Of a stretch of DNA of 12,721 bases, positions 1 through 6,500 are shown in pieces. The stretch spans positions 1 through 12,721 of the forward strand of contig CAYXMY010000082.1 of assembly GCA_964466155.1 (NCBI GenBank). Direction: 5' to 3'. The stretch is from Caenibius sp964466155. GTDB lineage: Bacteria; Pseudomonadota; Alphaproteobacteria; Sphingomonadales; Sphingomonadaceae. The notes under the pieces were generated by a model. That model had not been told where the DNA came from, searched no databases, and worked only from the letters and a program-made list of their open reading frames with translations. The position numbers and the translations under genes were made by a program. Position 1 is the first letter of the stretch. Each line of letters begins with the position of its first letter.

Positions 1-602
1 CCGGCGATCAGTTCCGGCGTCAGGACAAAGCCGGGCGCCACCGCGTTGGCTGTGATCCCTTCCCGGCCCCAGCGCTTCGCCACGTGGCGCATGATCGCAT
101 TGAGACCGCTCTTGGAGGCCGCGTAGGAAGGCCGGGTCGGTTCCGCCGCATCGGCCGCATCCGAAGTGGTATAGACGATGGCCCCGCCACCATTGGCCAG
201 CAGATGCGGCAGCACTGCCTTCGTGCAGCGCAGATGCCCACGCAGATTGACGTCGAGCGTGCGGTCGAACACTGCCATATCGACGTCGAGCGCATCGCTG
301 TCCTGAAAGATCACCCGCAGGTCCGCCGCGTTGACATGGGCGCCGTCAAGCTTGCCCAGCCTGGCGACCGCCTGTTCGATGGCCGCATTGACCGAACCTT
401 CATCGGTGATGTCCACCGTAACGGCAAAGGCATCCCCGCCCCCGGCCACCACATCTTCGGCCACCGCTTTGGCGGCATCGCCATTAATGTCCGCCACACA
501 GACGCGTGCGCCTTCGCTCGCCAGCCGCTTCACCGTGGCGGCCCCGATCCCGGTGCCCGCGCCGATGACAACGATGCATTTTCCATCCAGACGTTCGCTC
601 AT
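1..602 (-). CDS. SDR family NAD(P)-dependent oxidoreductase (partial, C-terminus outside window)
   Basis: This is a classical short-chain dehydrogenase/reductase that would oxidise a hydroxyl or reduce a carbonyl in the cytoplasm; the substrate cannot be told. The first 200 residues are visible. The cofactor motif GAGTGIG is at residues 14-20, with Ile instead of the usual Thr before it. An acidic residue at the end of beta-2 (VADIN, Asp38) favours NAD(H) over NADP(H). Asn91 (NAAD, in place of NNAG), Asn119, Ser147, Tyr160 and Lys164 (YAASK) complete the catalytic set. The family is usually about 250-280 residues, so some 50-80 are missing beyond the left edge. The ATG at 600-602 has a strong AAGGAG ribosome binding site (complement of 610-615) seven bases upstream. 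It lies 95 bp downstream of the lysR gene on the same strand, so the two may be cotranscribed. Family is certain; the specific reaction is unknown. Confidence 0.93.
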   Translation of the reverse strand, partial: MSERLDGKCIVVIGAGTGIGAATVKRLASEGARVCVADINGDAAKAVAEDVVAGGGDAFAVTVDITDEGSVNAAIEQAVARLGKLDGAHVNAADLRVIFQDSDALDVDMAVFDRTLDVNLRGHLRCTKAVLPHLLANGGGAIVYTTSDAADAAEPTRPSYAASKSGLNAIMRHVAKRWGREGITANAVAPGFVLTPELIA

Positions 603-639
603 TCCCGATCTCCTTGTTTATGAGCGTGAGCTAACTTGC

Positions 640-670
640 TGCCGGGAACCGCGCAAGCAGCGCCCCGGCA
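640..670. other. Nested GC-rich hairpin between lysR and SDR genes
   Basis: TGCCGGG (640-646) pairs with CCCGGCA (664-670), and inside it GCGC (651-654) pairs with GCGC (660-663) around the loop AAGCA, leaving AACC as a one-sided bulge. No T tract follows on the minus strand, so this is not a typical intrinsic terminator. It could reduce read-through from lysR into the SDR gene, protect an mRNA end, or be a by-product of high GC content. Confidence 0.4.
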
Positions 671-697
671 TTCGGCGCAAATCGAGGACACGGACAG

Positions 698-1588
698 TTA
701 GAACCGGCCGATCAGGTTCCGCGCCGTGGCAATGACCAGTTCCGCCGCCGGGGAAAGGCTGCGCCCCGCATGCGAGACGGTGACCAGTTCGACGGACGCC
801 GGGACGCCTTCCACTTCGACCGGCAGAATCGCCAGACGCCCCGGAGCCTTGTGCACCAAAGCGCCCGAGGCCAGCCAGATCGCATCCGAACCGGCGGTGA
901 GATCGAACAGGACCTGGCAATCGTCGCACAACACGGAAATTTCCCGGTTCTGAAACCAGGGCGCGCTCTTTTCATCGCCGGCCACCTGAATATCGGTGGT
1001 GATGCAGGCAAGCGGATAGGCGGCCAGATCTTCTGCCCGGACGGTGGCCTGCCGCAAGAGCGGATGCCCGACCCGGACGATGAAATTCATCGGCAGATGG
1101 ACGAAATGCGCCACATCCAGCCCTTCCGCGCTGAGCAGCGGATGGCGGGCGCCGATGAAGAATTCGATGGCATCGGATTCCAACTGGCCCAACTGCTCGG
1201 ACACTGCCCCCACCGAAGCGACGACACCGATGCCGGGGTGATCGCGGGACAGGGCGCCCAGCACTTCCGCCAGCCACAGCGTCGCGGGCAAAGGCGCGAA
1301 ACCGAAGCGCGCATCCCCGCCGGTGGTCTGCGCCAGAGCCTGCGCATTGCGCTTCAGCGTCGTCGCCTCGCGCAGGACATTGCGCGCATCGCGCAGCAAC
1401 TGGCCACCGGCAACGGTCGGCCTCGTGCCGCTCTTGTTCCGGTCGAGCAGAGTCAGGCCCACCTCCTCCTCCAGCAGACGGATGGCGTGGCTCAGCGCGG
1501 ATTGGGAAATATGGAGCATTCTGGCCGCCCGGACAAAACTGCCCTGTTCCACCAGAGTGACGAAGTAGTGCAGCCGCCGCAGGTTCAT
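698..1588 (-). CDS. LysR family transcriptional regulator
   Basis: A 296-residue protein of normal LysR length (about 300). The N-terminal winged helix-turn-helix covers roughly residues 1-60, beginning MNLRRLHYFV; the helix-turn-helix includes SFVRAARMLHISQSALSHAI, followed by LEEEVGLTLLDR, the classic LysR signature. From about residue 90 to the end is a periplasmic-binding-like effector domain, expected to sense a small catabolic intermediate. The start is the ATG at 1586-1588, which begins exactly at the usual LysR N-terminus. The gene is divergent from the sterol desaturase-family gene (95-bp gap to its preferred start) and upstream of the SDR gene on the same strand. By family habit it probably controls one or both neighbours and itself; the inducer cannot be predicted. 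Confidence 0.95.
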   Translation of the reverse strand: MNLRRLHYFVTLVEQGSFVRAARMLHISQSALSHAIRLLEEEVGLTLLDRNKSGTRPTVAGGQLLRDARNVLREATTLKRNAQALAQTTGGDARFGFAPLPATLWLAEVLGALSRDHPGIGVVASVGAVSEQLGQLESDAIEFFIGARHPLLSAEGLDVAHFVHLPMNFIVRVGHPLLRQATVRAEDLAAYPLACITTDIQVAGDEKSAPWFQNREISVLCDDCQVLFDLTAGSDAIWLASGALVHKAPGRLAILPVEVEGVPASVELVTVSHAGRSLSPAAELVIATARNLIGRF

Positions 1589-1683
1589 GTGTGAAAACTA
1601 TTCATGTATTCCCGGAATTCAATTCATTTTTCCAATCCATGGACTTCTGATAATCGAGCCCGAACGGGATAAGGATGCATGCG
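1589..1683. promoter_or_regulatory. Divergent lysR / desaturase promoter region
   Basis: This AT-richer gap separates two divergent genes. It holds a perfect interrupted palindrome ATTCC-C-GGAAT (1608-1618) and a shorter TTCA-TGTG-TGAA (1585-1596) that overlaps the lysR start. GATAAT at 1649-1654 matches five of six bases of a sigma-70 -10 box facing the desaturase gene, but no convincing -35 box stands in front of it. LysR proteins usually bind interrupted dyads in such gaps, so 1608-1618 is the best operator candidate (inference). Confidence 0.35.
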
Positions 1684-2523
1684 ATGAACGGCACAGCTTT
1701 GGATGCCCTTGGGAATTTCGGCCTATTCTACCTGATTTCCGGCCTCAGCGTTCTCACCCTGGAGATCGTCAGCGGGCGGCATCGGGGAATCTATTCGCGA
1801 TCCGAATGGCTGATTAACCTGCTGTGCGGCGCGATCGGCATGGCGGTTATCCGCCCGCTGCTGTCGATCGTCACCGCGCTGGTCTTCGTCGCAGTTCTCC
1901 CGCAACAGCAGGGCCTGCTGGCCCATGTCTCAACCGGACTTGTCTTCATCGTCGGGCTGCTGGTGACGGAATTCCTGTTCTATTGGGTCCACCGTCTGGC
2001 GCACGAAGGAAAAGGCAAGCGCGGGATGGACTGGCTGTGGCAACTTCATCGCACGCACCATTCCGCCCGTTACATGAACATCATCCTGCTGATCCGCCAG
2101 CATCCCTTGTGGCCCATCGTCCAGCCGCAGACCTGGACCGTGGGGTTCCTGCTCTATGCCGGGCAGCCGGTCGCGGCGGCATCGATCGCCGTGTCGGTCT
2201 ATGCATGGAATCTCATCACGCACAGCAACTTCCGCTGGGACGATCGCCTGCGCGCACTGCCGGCAATCGGCCCCCTATTCCGCGCTGCCGAGCATGTGCT
2301 CGTATCGCCAGGCGTCCATCACACGCATCACGGCTATGGCAAGGATGGCGCGAACTACCGCAATTTCGGCCTGATCTTCTCGGTCTACGACACGCTGTTC
2401 GGCACGCTGCACATTCCGCAAGGGCGGCCCTGGCGCTATGGCCTGCCCGGCACCGATGCCTCATGGCAGGAACAGGTGTTCTATCCGCTGGTGCGCGGCA
2501 GCGCCCCCGCGAAGAAGCGCTGA
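1684..2523 (+). CDS. Sterol desaturase / fatty acid hydroxylase family protein
   Basis: An integral membrane, non-haem diiron oxygenase-type protein of 279 residues. Members hydroxylate or desaturate lipids, sterols, carotenoids and related hydrophobic molecules using O2. The histidine clusters of the family are all present (numbered from the ATG at 1684): HRLAH 103-107, HRTHH 122-126 and HHTHH 212-216. Hydrophobic segments lie before the first cluster (about residues 10-30, 45-70 and 80-102) and between the second and third. The start at 1684 is preferred because AAGGA (1671-1675) lies eight bases upstream; the in-frame ATG at 1675 would give three more residues but overlaps that site. The gene is divergent from lysR and converges on tetR with only 9 bp between the stops. 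The substrate is unknown; the flavin enzyme and SDR nearby suggest a lipophilic compound, but a role in membrane lipid or carotenoid modification is equally possible. Confidence 0.9.
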   Translation: MNGTALDALGNFGLFYLISGLSVLTLEIVSGRHRGIYSRSEWLINLLCGAIGMAVIRPLLSIVTALVFVAVLPQQQGLLAHVSTGLVFIVGLLVTEFLFYWVHRLAHEGKGKRGMDWLWQLHRTHHSARYMNIILLIRQHPLWPIVQPQTWTVGFLLYAGQPVAAASIAVSVYAWNLITHSNFRWDDRLRALPAIGPLFRAAEHVLVSPGVHHTHHGYGKDGANYRNFGLIFSVYDTLFGTLHIPQGRPWRYGLPGTDASWQEQVFYPLVRGSAPAKKR

Positions 2524-2532
2524 GAACCCGCC

Positions 2533-3207
2533 TCAGGCCCCGCCCGGTTTCCTCTCACCTCGCTCCATCTCGCCATGCAGGAAGTGGTGAAGCTGGTCGG
2601 CCATCGCGGCCACACCTGCAGCCGGGTCCTTGGGCCACTGGCGCACGCCCAGATAATAGCACGACCGGTCAAGCTGGCTCAGCACCAGCCCCACCCGCAT
2701 CCGCGCATCGGCATCGCCGCGCAGATGGGCAAGGCGCGGTTCGCCATCGGCCAGCAGGTCGATCAGCGCTTCCTGATAGCGCGCGGTCTTGCCGTAGATT
2801 TCCTGATCCACCAGCACCGCATGCGCCAGGATCACGCAGATCGCCTCGTTCTCCCGATAGAAGCGCACCATCTGCCCGCACCAGTCGCGCAACTGTTCGC
2901 GCGTCTTGCCCGGCATCCGCGCCAGTTGCGCGTAGTAAGGCTGCCAGACCGGGGCGAAACGGTCCGCGATCTCCTCCACCAGCGCCTGCATCGATGAAAA
3001 GTGGGCGTAGAACGATGCCCGGCTGACCTGCGCTTCCTTCAGCACATCGGCCACCACGCTGGCGACATAGCCCTTGCGCGTGAACACGCGAATCGCACCT
3101 TCCACCAGCCGGTCGCGCGTCGCTTCGCGCTGGGCCGTCTGCAAGGCGTTGCCCCGGCCTTCGGCAGAAGGCTGCCTGCCATTGTCCATCGCGATTGCAT
3201 TGCCCAT
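2533..3207 (-). CDS. TetR/AcrR family transcriptional regulator
   Basis: A one-component repressor-type regulator of 224 residues when started at the first ATG (3205-3207). The TetR N-terminal DNA-binding domain runs from about residue 27 to 75: a first helix (DRLVEGAIRVFTRKGY), then the helix-turn-helix VVADVLKEAQVSRASFYAHF at 51-70, a very typical TetR signature. The remaining 150 residues form the variable ligand/dimer domain. The frame stays open upstream to a TTG at 3243, but that would put the palindrome 3206-3218 inside the coding region. A later ATG at 3187-3189 is also possible, and none of the three has a clear Shine-Dalgarno site. The gene is divergent from the flavin oxidoreductase at 3301, so it most likely represses that gene and itself, with release by a substrate or product. 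The ligand is unknown. Confidence 0.93.
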   Translation of the reverse strand: MGNAIAMDNGRQPSAEGRGNALQTAQREATRDRLVEGAIRVFTRKGYVASVVADVLKEAQVSRASFYAHFSSMQALVEEIADRFAPVWQPYYAQLARMPGKTREQLRDWCGQMVRFYRENEAICVILAHAVLVDQEIYGKTARYQEALIDLLADGEPRLAHLRGDADARMRVGLVLSQLDRSCYYLGVRQWPKDPAAGVAAMADQLHHFLHGEMERGERKPGGA

Positions 3208-3218
3208 ACAAACTGTAT
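3206..3218. promoter_or_regulatory. Candidate TetR operator (ATACA-AAC-TGTAT)
   Basis: A perfect 5-bp inverted repeat with a 3-bp spacer lies in the gap between tetR and the divergent flavin oxidoreductase. It overlaps the likely tetR start codon and also TATAGT (3216-3221), a good -10 box for the rightward gene; TTGCAT at 3195-3200 could be its -35 box, though the 15-bp spacing is short. This placement would let a dimeric TetR protein block both genes. It is an inference from position and symmetry. Confidence 0.5.
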
Positions 3219-3300
3219 AGTCAGGTTCCGACACTGGCGGCAAGTCTTCTCATCCCGGCTTTCCTGCCGTCAGTCATAAACATAATCCGGAGCCTGACCC

Positions 3301-5427
3301 ATGTCGTCCAACCGTTATCCGCATCTGCTTTCCCCCGGCCGTATCGGCACCATGGAATTGCGCAACCGCATCGCTGTCACCGCCATGGGGGTCAGCCTCT
3401 CCGAAGACGATGGCAGCGTCGGCGAACGCCTGATCGCCTATCATGAGGAACAGGCCAAGGGCGGGGTCGGCCTGATCATTTCGGGCGTGACGGGCGTGGC
3501 CTGGCCGACTGGCTGCGTCGCCTGGCAGCAGACGGCGATTTCGGACGACAAGTTCATTCCCGGTCTCAAGCAATTGACCGAACGCGTCCACACCCATGGC
3601 GCGAAGATCGCGGCGCAGCTTCACCATGGCGGCCTTGTCGCGGGCTATTCCGCCGCGCGCTGGGGCCTGCCGCTGTGGGCGCCCGCCATTCCCCCTGCCG
3701 CCAAGGGCAATTTCACCGACTATTTCCTGATGGAAGAACTGGCCGGTCTGGCCGGGATGAAGCAACCCGAAATCAAGGTGCTGGAGCAGGCCGATATCGA
3801 TCTGGTCGTCGACCAGTTCCGCAACGGCGCCCGCCGCGCCAAGGAAGCCGGGTTCGATGGCGTGGAAGTCCACAGCGGTCACGGCTATCTGCTATCCTCG
3901 TTCGTTTCCCCGATCACCAACACCCGCACCGACCAATACGGCGGCCCGCTCGAAAACCGCATGCGCCTGACGCTCGACGTGGTGCGTGCGATCCGGGCCG
4001 AAGTCGGGCCGGACTTCCCGGTCTGGGTGAAGCTCGATTCGCGCGAAGTGGGCAAGGAAGGCGGCATCACCGTGGAAGATGCCAAGCGTTCCGCGAAGAT
4101 GATCGAAGAAGCCGGGGCCGACGCGATCACCATGACCACTTATCACGACACGGGCGACGGCAAGCTCCATTCGGAATCGCACACCCCGCACATCGATGCG
4201 TGGAACCTGCCCGCCACGGCGGAGATCAAGAAGGCCGTCTCCATCCCCGTGCTCGGCTCGGGCCGGGTCGAACCCGAAGTGGGCGATAGCGCCATCGGCA
4301 AGGGCGAGATCGATTTCATCGCCATGGGGCGCAAACTGCTGGCCGATCCGCATCTGCCCAACAAGCTGGCGGCAGGCCGTCCCGATCAGATCCGCCCCTG
4401 CATCTATTGCTACACCTGCATCAGCGCGATCTACATGGGCAGCCATGCGCGCTGCGCGGTGAACCCCGAACTCAGCTTCGAATTCGAACAACGGGTGGAG
4501 CCCAAGGGCAAGCAACACATCGCCGTGATCGGCGGCGGCCCCGGCGGCATGGAATCGGCCCGCCGCCTCGCCGCGCAGGGGCACAAGGTCACACTCATCG
4601 AAAAGAGCGACCGGCTGGGCGGCACCCTGCGCTTCGCCTCGCTGGCTTACGAACCCAACGAGCGCCTGCTCAACTGGCTGCGCGCGGAAGTGGCCGAAGC
4701 CGATATCGATGTGCGCCTGTCGACCGAAGCCACACCCGAACTGCTGCGCAGGCTGAGCGTGGACAAGGTGATCGTCGCCACCGGTGCGATCCGCGGCATG
4801 CCCGATATTCCCGGCAACGATCTGCCCAACGTGTTTTCGGGCGACGACATGCGCAGCATGATGCTGGGCGAAACCACCACCGAACTGAAGCGCAAGACCG
4901 GGCTGCTCACACGCATGGCGACGAAGATCGGCGCGGCCACCGGCGCCACGTCCAATCTCGCGCTGGTGCGCAAGGCGACGCATAGCTGGATGCCGCTGGG
5001 CCAGAACATCGTCATCGTCGGCGGTGAACTGGTCGGCATCGAACTGGCCGAATTCCTCCTTGAGCGCGGCCGCACGGTGACGGTGGTCGACGAAGCGCCG
5101 CGCTTCGGCAAGGGGCTGCTGTTGGTGCGCCGGATGCGCATCCTGGCCGAACTCAAGGAACACGGCGTTTCGCTGCAACCGGGGGCGAGCGATATCGTGA
5201 TCGAAAAGGACGCGGTGCGTTTCACTGATGCCGCTGGCGTGGCGCAGTCCGTGCCGGCCGATCACGTGATCGTGGCCAAGGGCGCGGAAGGCAATCTGGC
5301 GCTGGTAGAGCGGCTGCGCGCAGAAGGCTTCACCGTGGAAACTGCGGGCGATGCGAACGGCGTCGGCTATATCGAAGGCGCGATGCGCGGCGCGGCTGAA
5401 GCCGTTAACGCGGTTAACGCAATCTAG
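3301..5427 (+). CDS. FMN/4Fe-4S/FAD enoate reductase-like NADH:flavin oxidoreductase
   Basis: A 708-residue multi-cofactor enzyme of the 2,4-dienoyl-CoA reductase / BaiCD-BaiH / trimethylamine dehydrogenase superfamily, expected to reduce a C=C bond next to a carbonyl (or run a related redox step) with electrons from NAD(P)H. The Old Yellow Enzyme TIM barrel fills about residues 1-360: the FMN-site region LHHGG, the active-site HSGHGYL (His191, His194, Tyr196) and the family signature RTDQYGGPLENR. Four cysteines at 367, 370, 373 and 385 would hold the 4Fe-4S cluster. An FAD-binding Rossmann fold starts near 405 (VIGGGPGG) and a second nucleotide fold near 571 (IVGGELVGIELA). Full length is normal for the family (about 640-720). 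GGAG at 3289-3292 gives an 8-base spacing to the ATG. It is divergent from tetR and closed by an intrinsic terminator, so it is probably monocistronic. Substrate unknown. Confidence 0.93.
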   Translation: MSSNRYPHLLSPGRIGTMELRNRIAVTAMGVSLSEDDGSVGERLIAYHEEQAKGGVGLIISGVTGVAWPTGCVAWQQTAISDDKFIPGLKQLTERVHTHGAKIAAQLHHGGLVAGYSAARWGLPLWAPAIPPAAKGNFTDYFLMEELAGLAGMKQPEIKVLEQADIDLVVDQFRNGARRAKEAGFDGVEVHSGHGYLLSSFVSPITNTRTDQYGGPLENRMRLTLDVVRAIRAEVGPDFPVWVKLDSREVGKEGGITVEDAKRSAKMIEEAGADAITMTTYHDTGDGKLHSESHTPHIDAWNLPATAEIKKAVSIPVLGSGRVEPEVGDSAIGKGEIDFIAMGRKLLADPHLPNKLAAGRPDQIRPCIYCYTCISAIYMGSHARCAVNPELSFEFEQRVEPKGKQHIAVIGGGPGGMESARRLAAQGHKVTLIEKSDRLGGTLRFASLAYEPNERLLNWLRAEVAEADIDVRLSTEATPELLRRLSVDKVIVATGAIRGMPDIPGNDLPNVFSGDDMRSMMLGETTTELKRKTGLLTRMATKIGAATGATSNLALVRKATHSWMPLGQNIVIVGGELVGIELAEFLLERGRTVTVVDEAPRFGKGLLLVRRMRILAELKEHGVSLQPGASDIVIEKDAVRFTDAAGVAQSVPADHVIVAKGAEGNLALVERLRAEGFTVETAGDANGVGYIEGAMRGAAEAVNAVNAI

Positions 5428-5514
5428 CTATTGCCCCGCACTCCCATTCGAGGCTACGAGTGGGAAGTCATGGTTCCGCTTCGGTTGGAACCTTGCGAAC
5501 ATTTTACCCTGTTG

Positions 5515-5543
5515 GGCGGAGGCGAACCCTCCGCCTTTTTTTT
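5515..5543 (+). terminator. Intrinsic terminator after the flavin oxidoreductase gene
   Basis: GGCGGAGG (5515-5522) pairs perfectly with CCTCCGCC (5528-5535) around the 5-base loop CGAAC, followed directly by eight T residues (5536-5543). This is a textbook rho-independent terminator for rightward transcription, 88 bp past the stop codon. No T run follows in the opposite direction, so it would not serve the convergent araC gene. Confidence 0.92.
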
Positions 5544-5569
5544 GCTTCCCCATCCCCGGCATGTTCCCT

Positions 5570-6433
5570 TCATCGCCGATGGAGGATGCGATAGCGATGC
5601 GGCGGGATGCCCTCCGCCTCGCCAAAGGCATGCGTGAATGTGCTGACATGGCTGAAGCCGCACCGGTGCGACACCTGTTTGATCGGCAGGTCCGTGTCCC
5701 GCAACAGGTCGCGCGCCGCCCGCAGACGCAAGGCCGCGACGAAGCGGTTGAAGCCGAACCCGGTCGCCTGTTTCAGTGCAACCGCAAAATGCCGCGCGGG
5801 CAGATCGCACAAGCGCGCCGCCATCTCCAGATTCGGTTTGCCGCGAAGCGTGTCCTCGCAATAGCGCTCCACCCGCCGCAGATGCTCCGGCGACAGAGCA
5901 CCCTCGCCCGCATCGCTCGCCAGCCGGGCCAGATCGACGGCCAGCGTGGCCGCCAATCCGCCGATCAGGGCTTCGCTGCCCAAGCCCGGATTGCTCGCCT
6001 CCTCCGCGATCCGTTCCAGCGAGCGCACGATATCGCGGTTGCGGATGTCAGTGCAGCGCCCCAGCCGGGCCATGTCGAAATGTGCCACACGGTCGGACAG
6101 GTAGGGATGGCTGTGCGGTTCGAACCGGCACATCAGCATGGCCACGCCCGCTTCCTTGCCAACCGCATGCATGCCCACTCCGGCGGGCAGAAAGCTGACC
6201 GCGCCAAACGGATGGTAGGTGCTACGCGCCCGGCGGGAGATATAGCAGGCTTGGATATCCACCGGCACCCGCGCGAGATTGAACGCCAGAACATGCCGCG
6301 TGCCCGGCGGGGTCGCCAGTTCGTGCCCGAACCGGGCCTGCTCGATCGTCACGCTGAGATCGGGAAATTGAAACATCGCCAAACCTGTTCTTTCCTGCGC
6401 GGGGCCGGTGCTTCCGATCCATGCGTTGCGCAT
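5570..6433 (-). CDS. AraC family transcriptional regulator
   Basis: A 287-residue regulator. The C-terminal third carries the two AraC helix-turn-helix units: the first at about residues 200-225 (NLEMAARLCDLPARHFAVAL) and the second at 249-272 (LPIKQVSHRCGFSHVSTFTHAF), ending in the usual FGEAEGIPPHRYR. Residues 20-180 form the variable sensor part, with a beta-rich stretch (about 45-105, including the FLPAGVGMHAVG segment) typical of AraC cupin-like domains. The ATG at 6431-6433 is chosen because AGGA lies four bases upstream; a later Met20 is less well placed. The gene faces away from the Gfo/Idh gene across 67 bp and ends 27 bp from the terminator of the flavin enzyme. Position suggests it activates the Gfo/Idh-Coq4-hydrolase genes in response to a substrate; this is inferred. 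Confidence 0.94.
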   Translation of the reverse strand: MRNAWIGSTGPAQERTGLAMFQFPDLSVTIEQARFGHELATPPGTRHVLAFNLARVPVDIQACYISRRARSTYHPFGAVSFLPAGVGMHAVGKEAGVAMLMCRFEPHSHPYLSDRVAHFDMARLGRCTDIRNRDIVRSLERIAEEASNPGLGSEALIGGLAATLAVDLARLASDAGEGALSPEHLRRVERYCEDTLRGKPNLEMAARLCDLPARHFAVALKQATGFGFNRFVAALRLRAARDLLRDTDLPIKQVSHRCGFSHVSTFTHAFGEAEGIPPHRYRILHRR

Positions 6434-6446
6434 GTTTTCCTAATTT

Positions 6447-6471
6447 GCCGAAAGCATCCTAAAGTTTCGGC
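6447..6471. promoter_or_regulatory. Inverted repeat GCCGAAA-N11-TTTCGGC between araC and Gfo/Idh gene
   Basis: Two perfect 7-bp arms, GCCGAAA (6447-6453) and TTTCGGC (6465-6471), lie 18 bp centre to centre in the 67-bp divergent gap. This spacing puts both arms on nearly the same face of the helix. It is the best candidate operator for the adjacent AraC protein or another dimeric regulator. It starts 14 bp from the araC start codon and ends 29 bp before the Gfo/Idh ATG. Confidence 0.45.
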
Positions 6472-6500
6472 CCTGCGCTCCGACGTAAAAATCTATATCC

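Noticed and set aside
1824..3026. A 400-residue plus-strand open frame across the desaturase and tetR genes
   Set aside because: It overlaps two well-supported genes in another frame, and its translation is Arg/Pro/Ala-rich low-complexity sequence typical of a high-GC shadow frame.
3892..5265. A 457-residue minus-strand open frame opposite the flavin oxidoreductase
   Set aside because: It is antisense to a protein with clear motifs, is rich in His, Arg and Ala without any domain, and has no promoter or ribosome site of its own.
5472..5492. GGTTCC...GGAACC inverted repeat after the flavin gene
   Set aside because: The arms are only six bases with a nine-base loop and no T tract; the real terminator is at 5515-5543.
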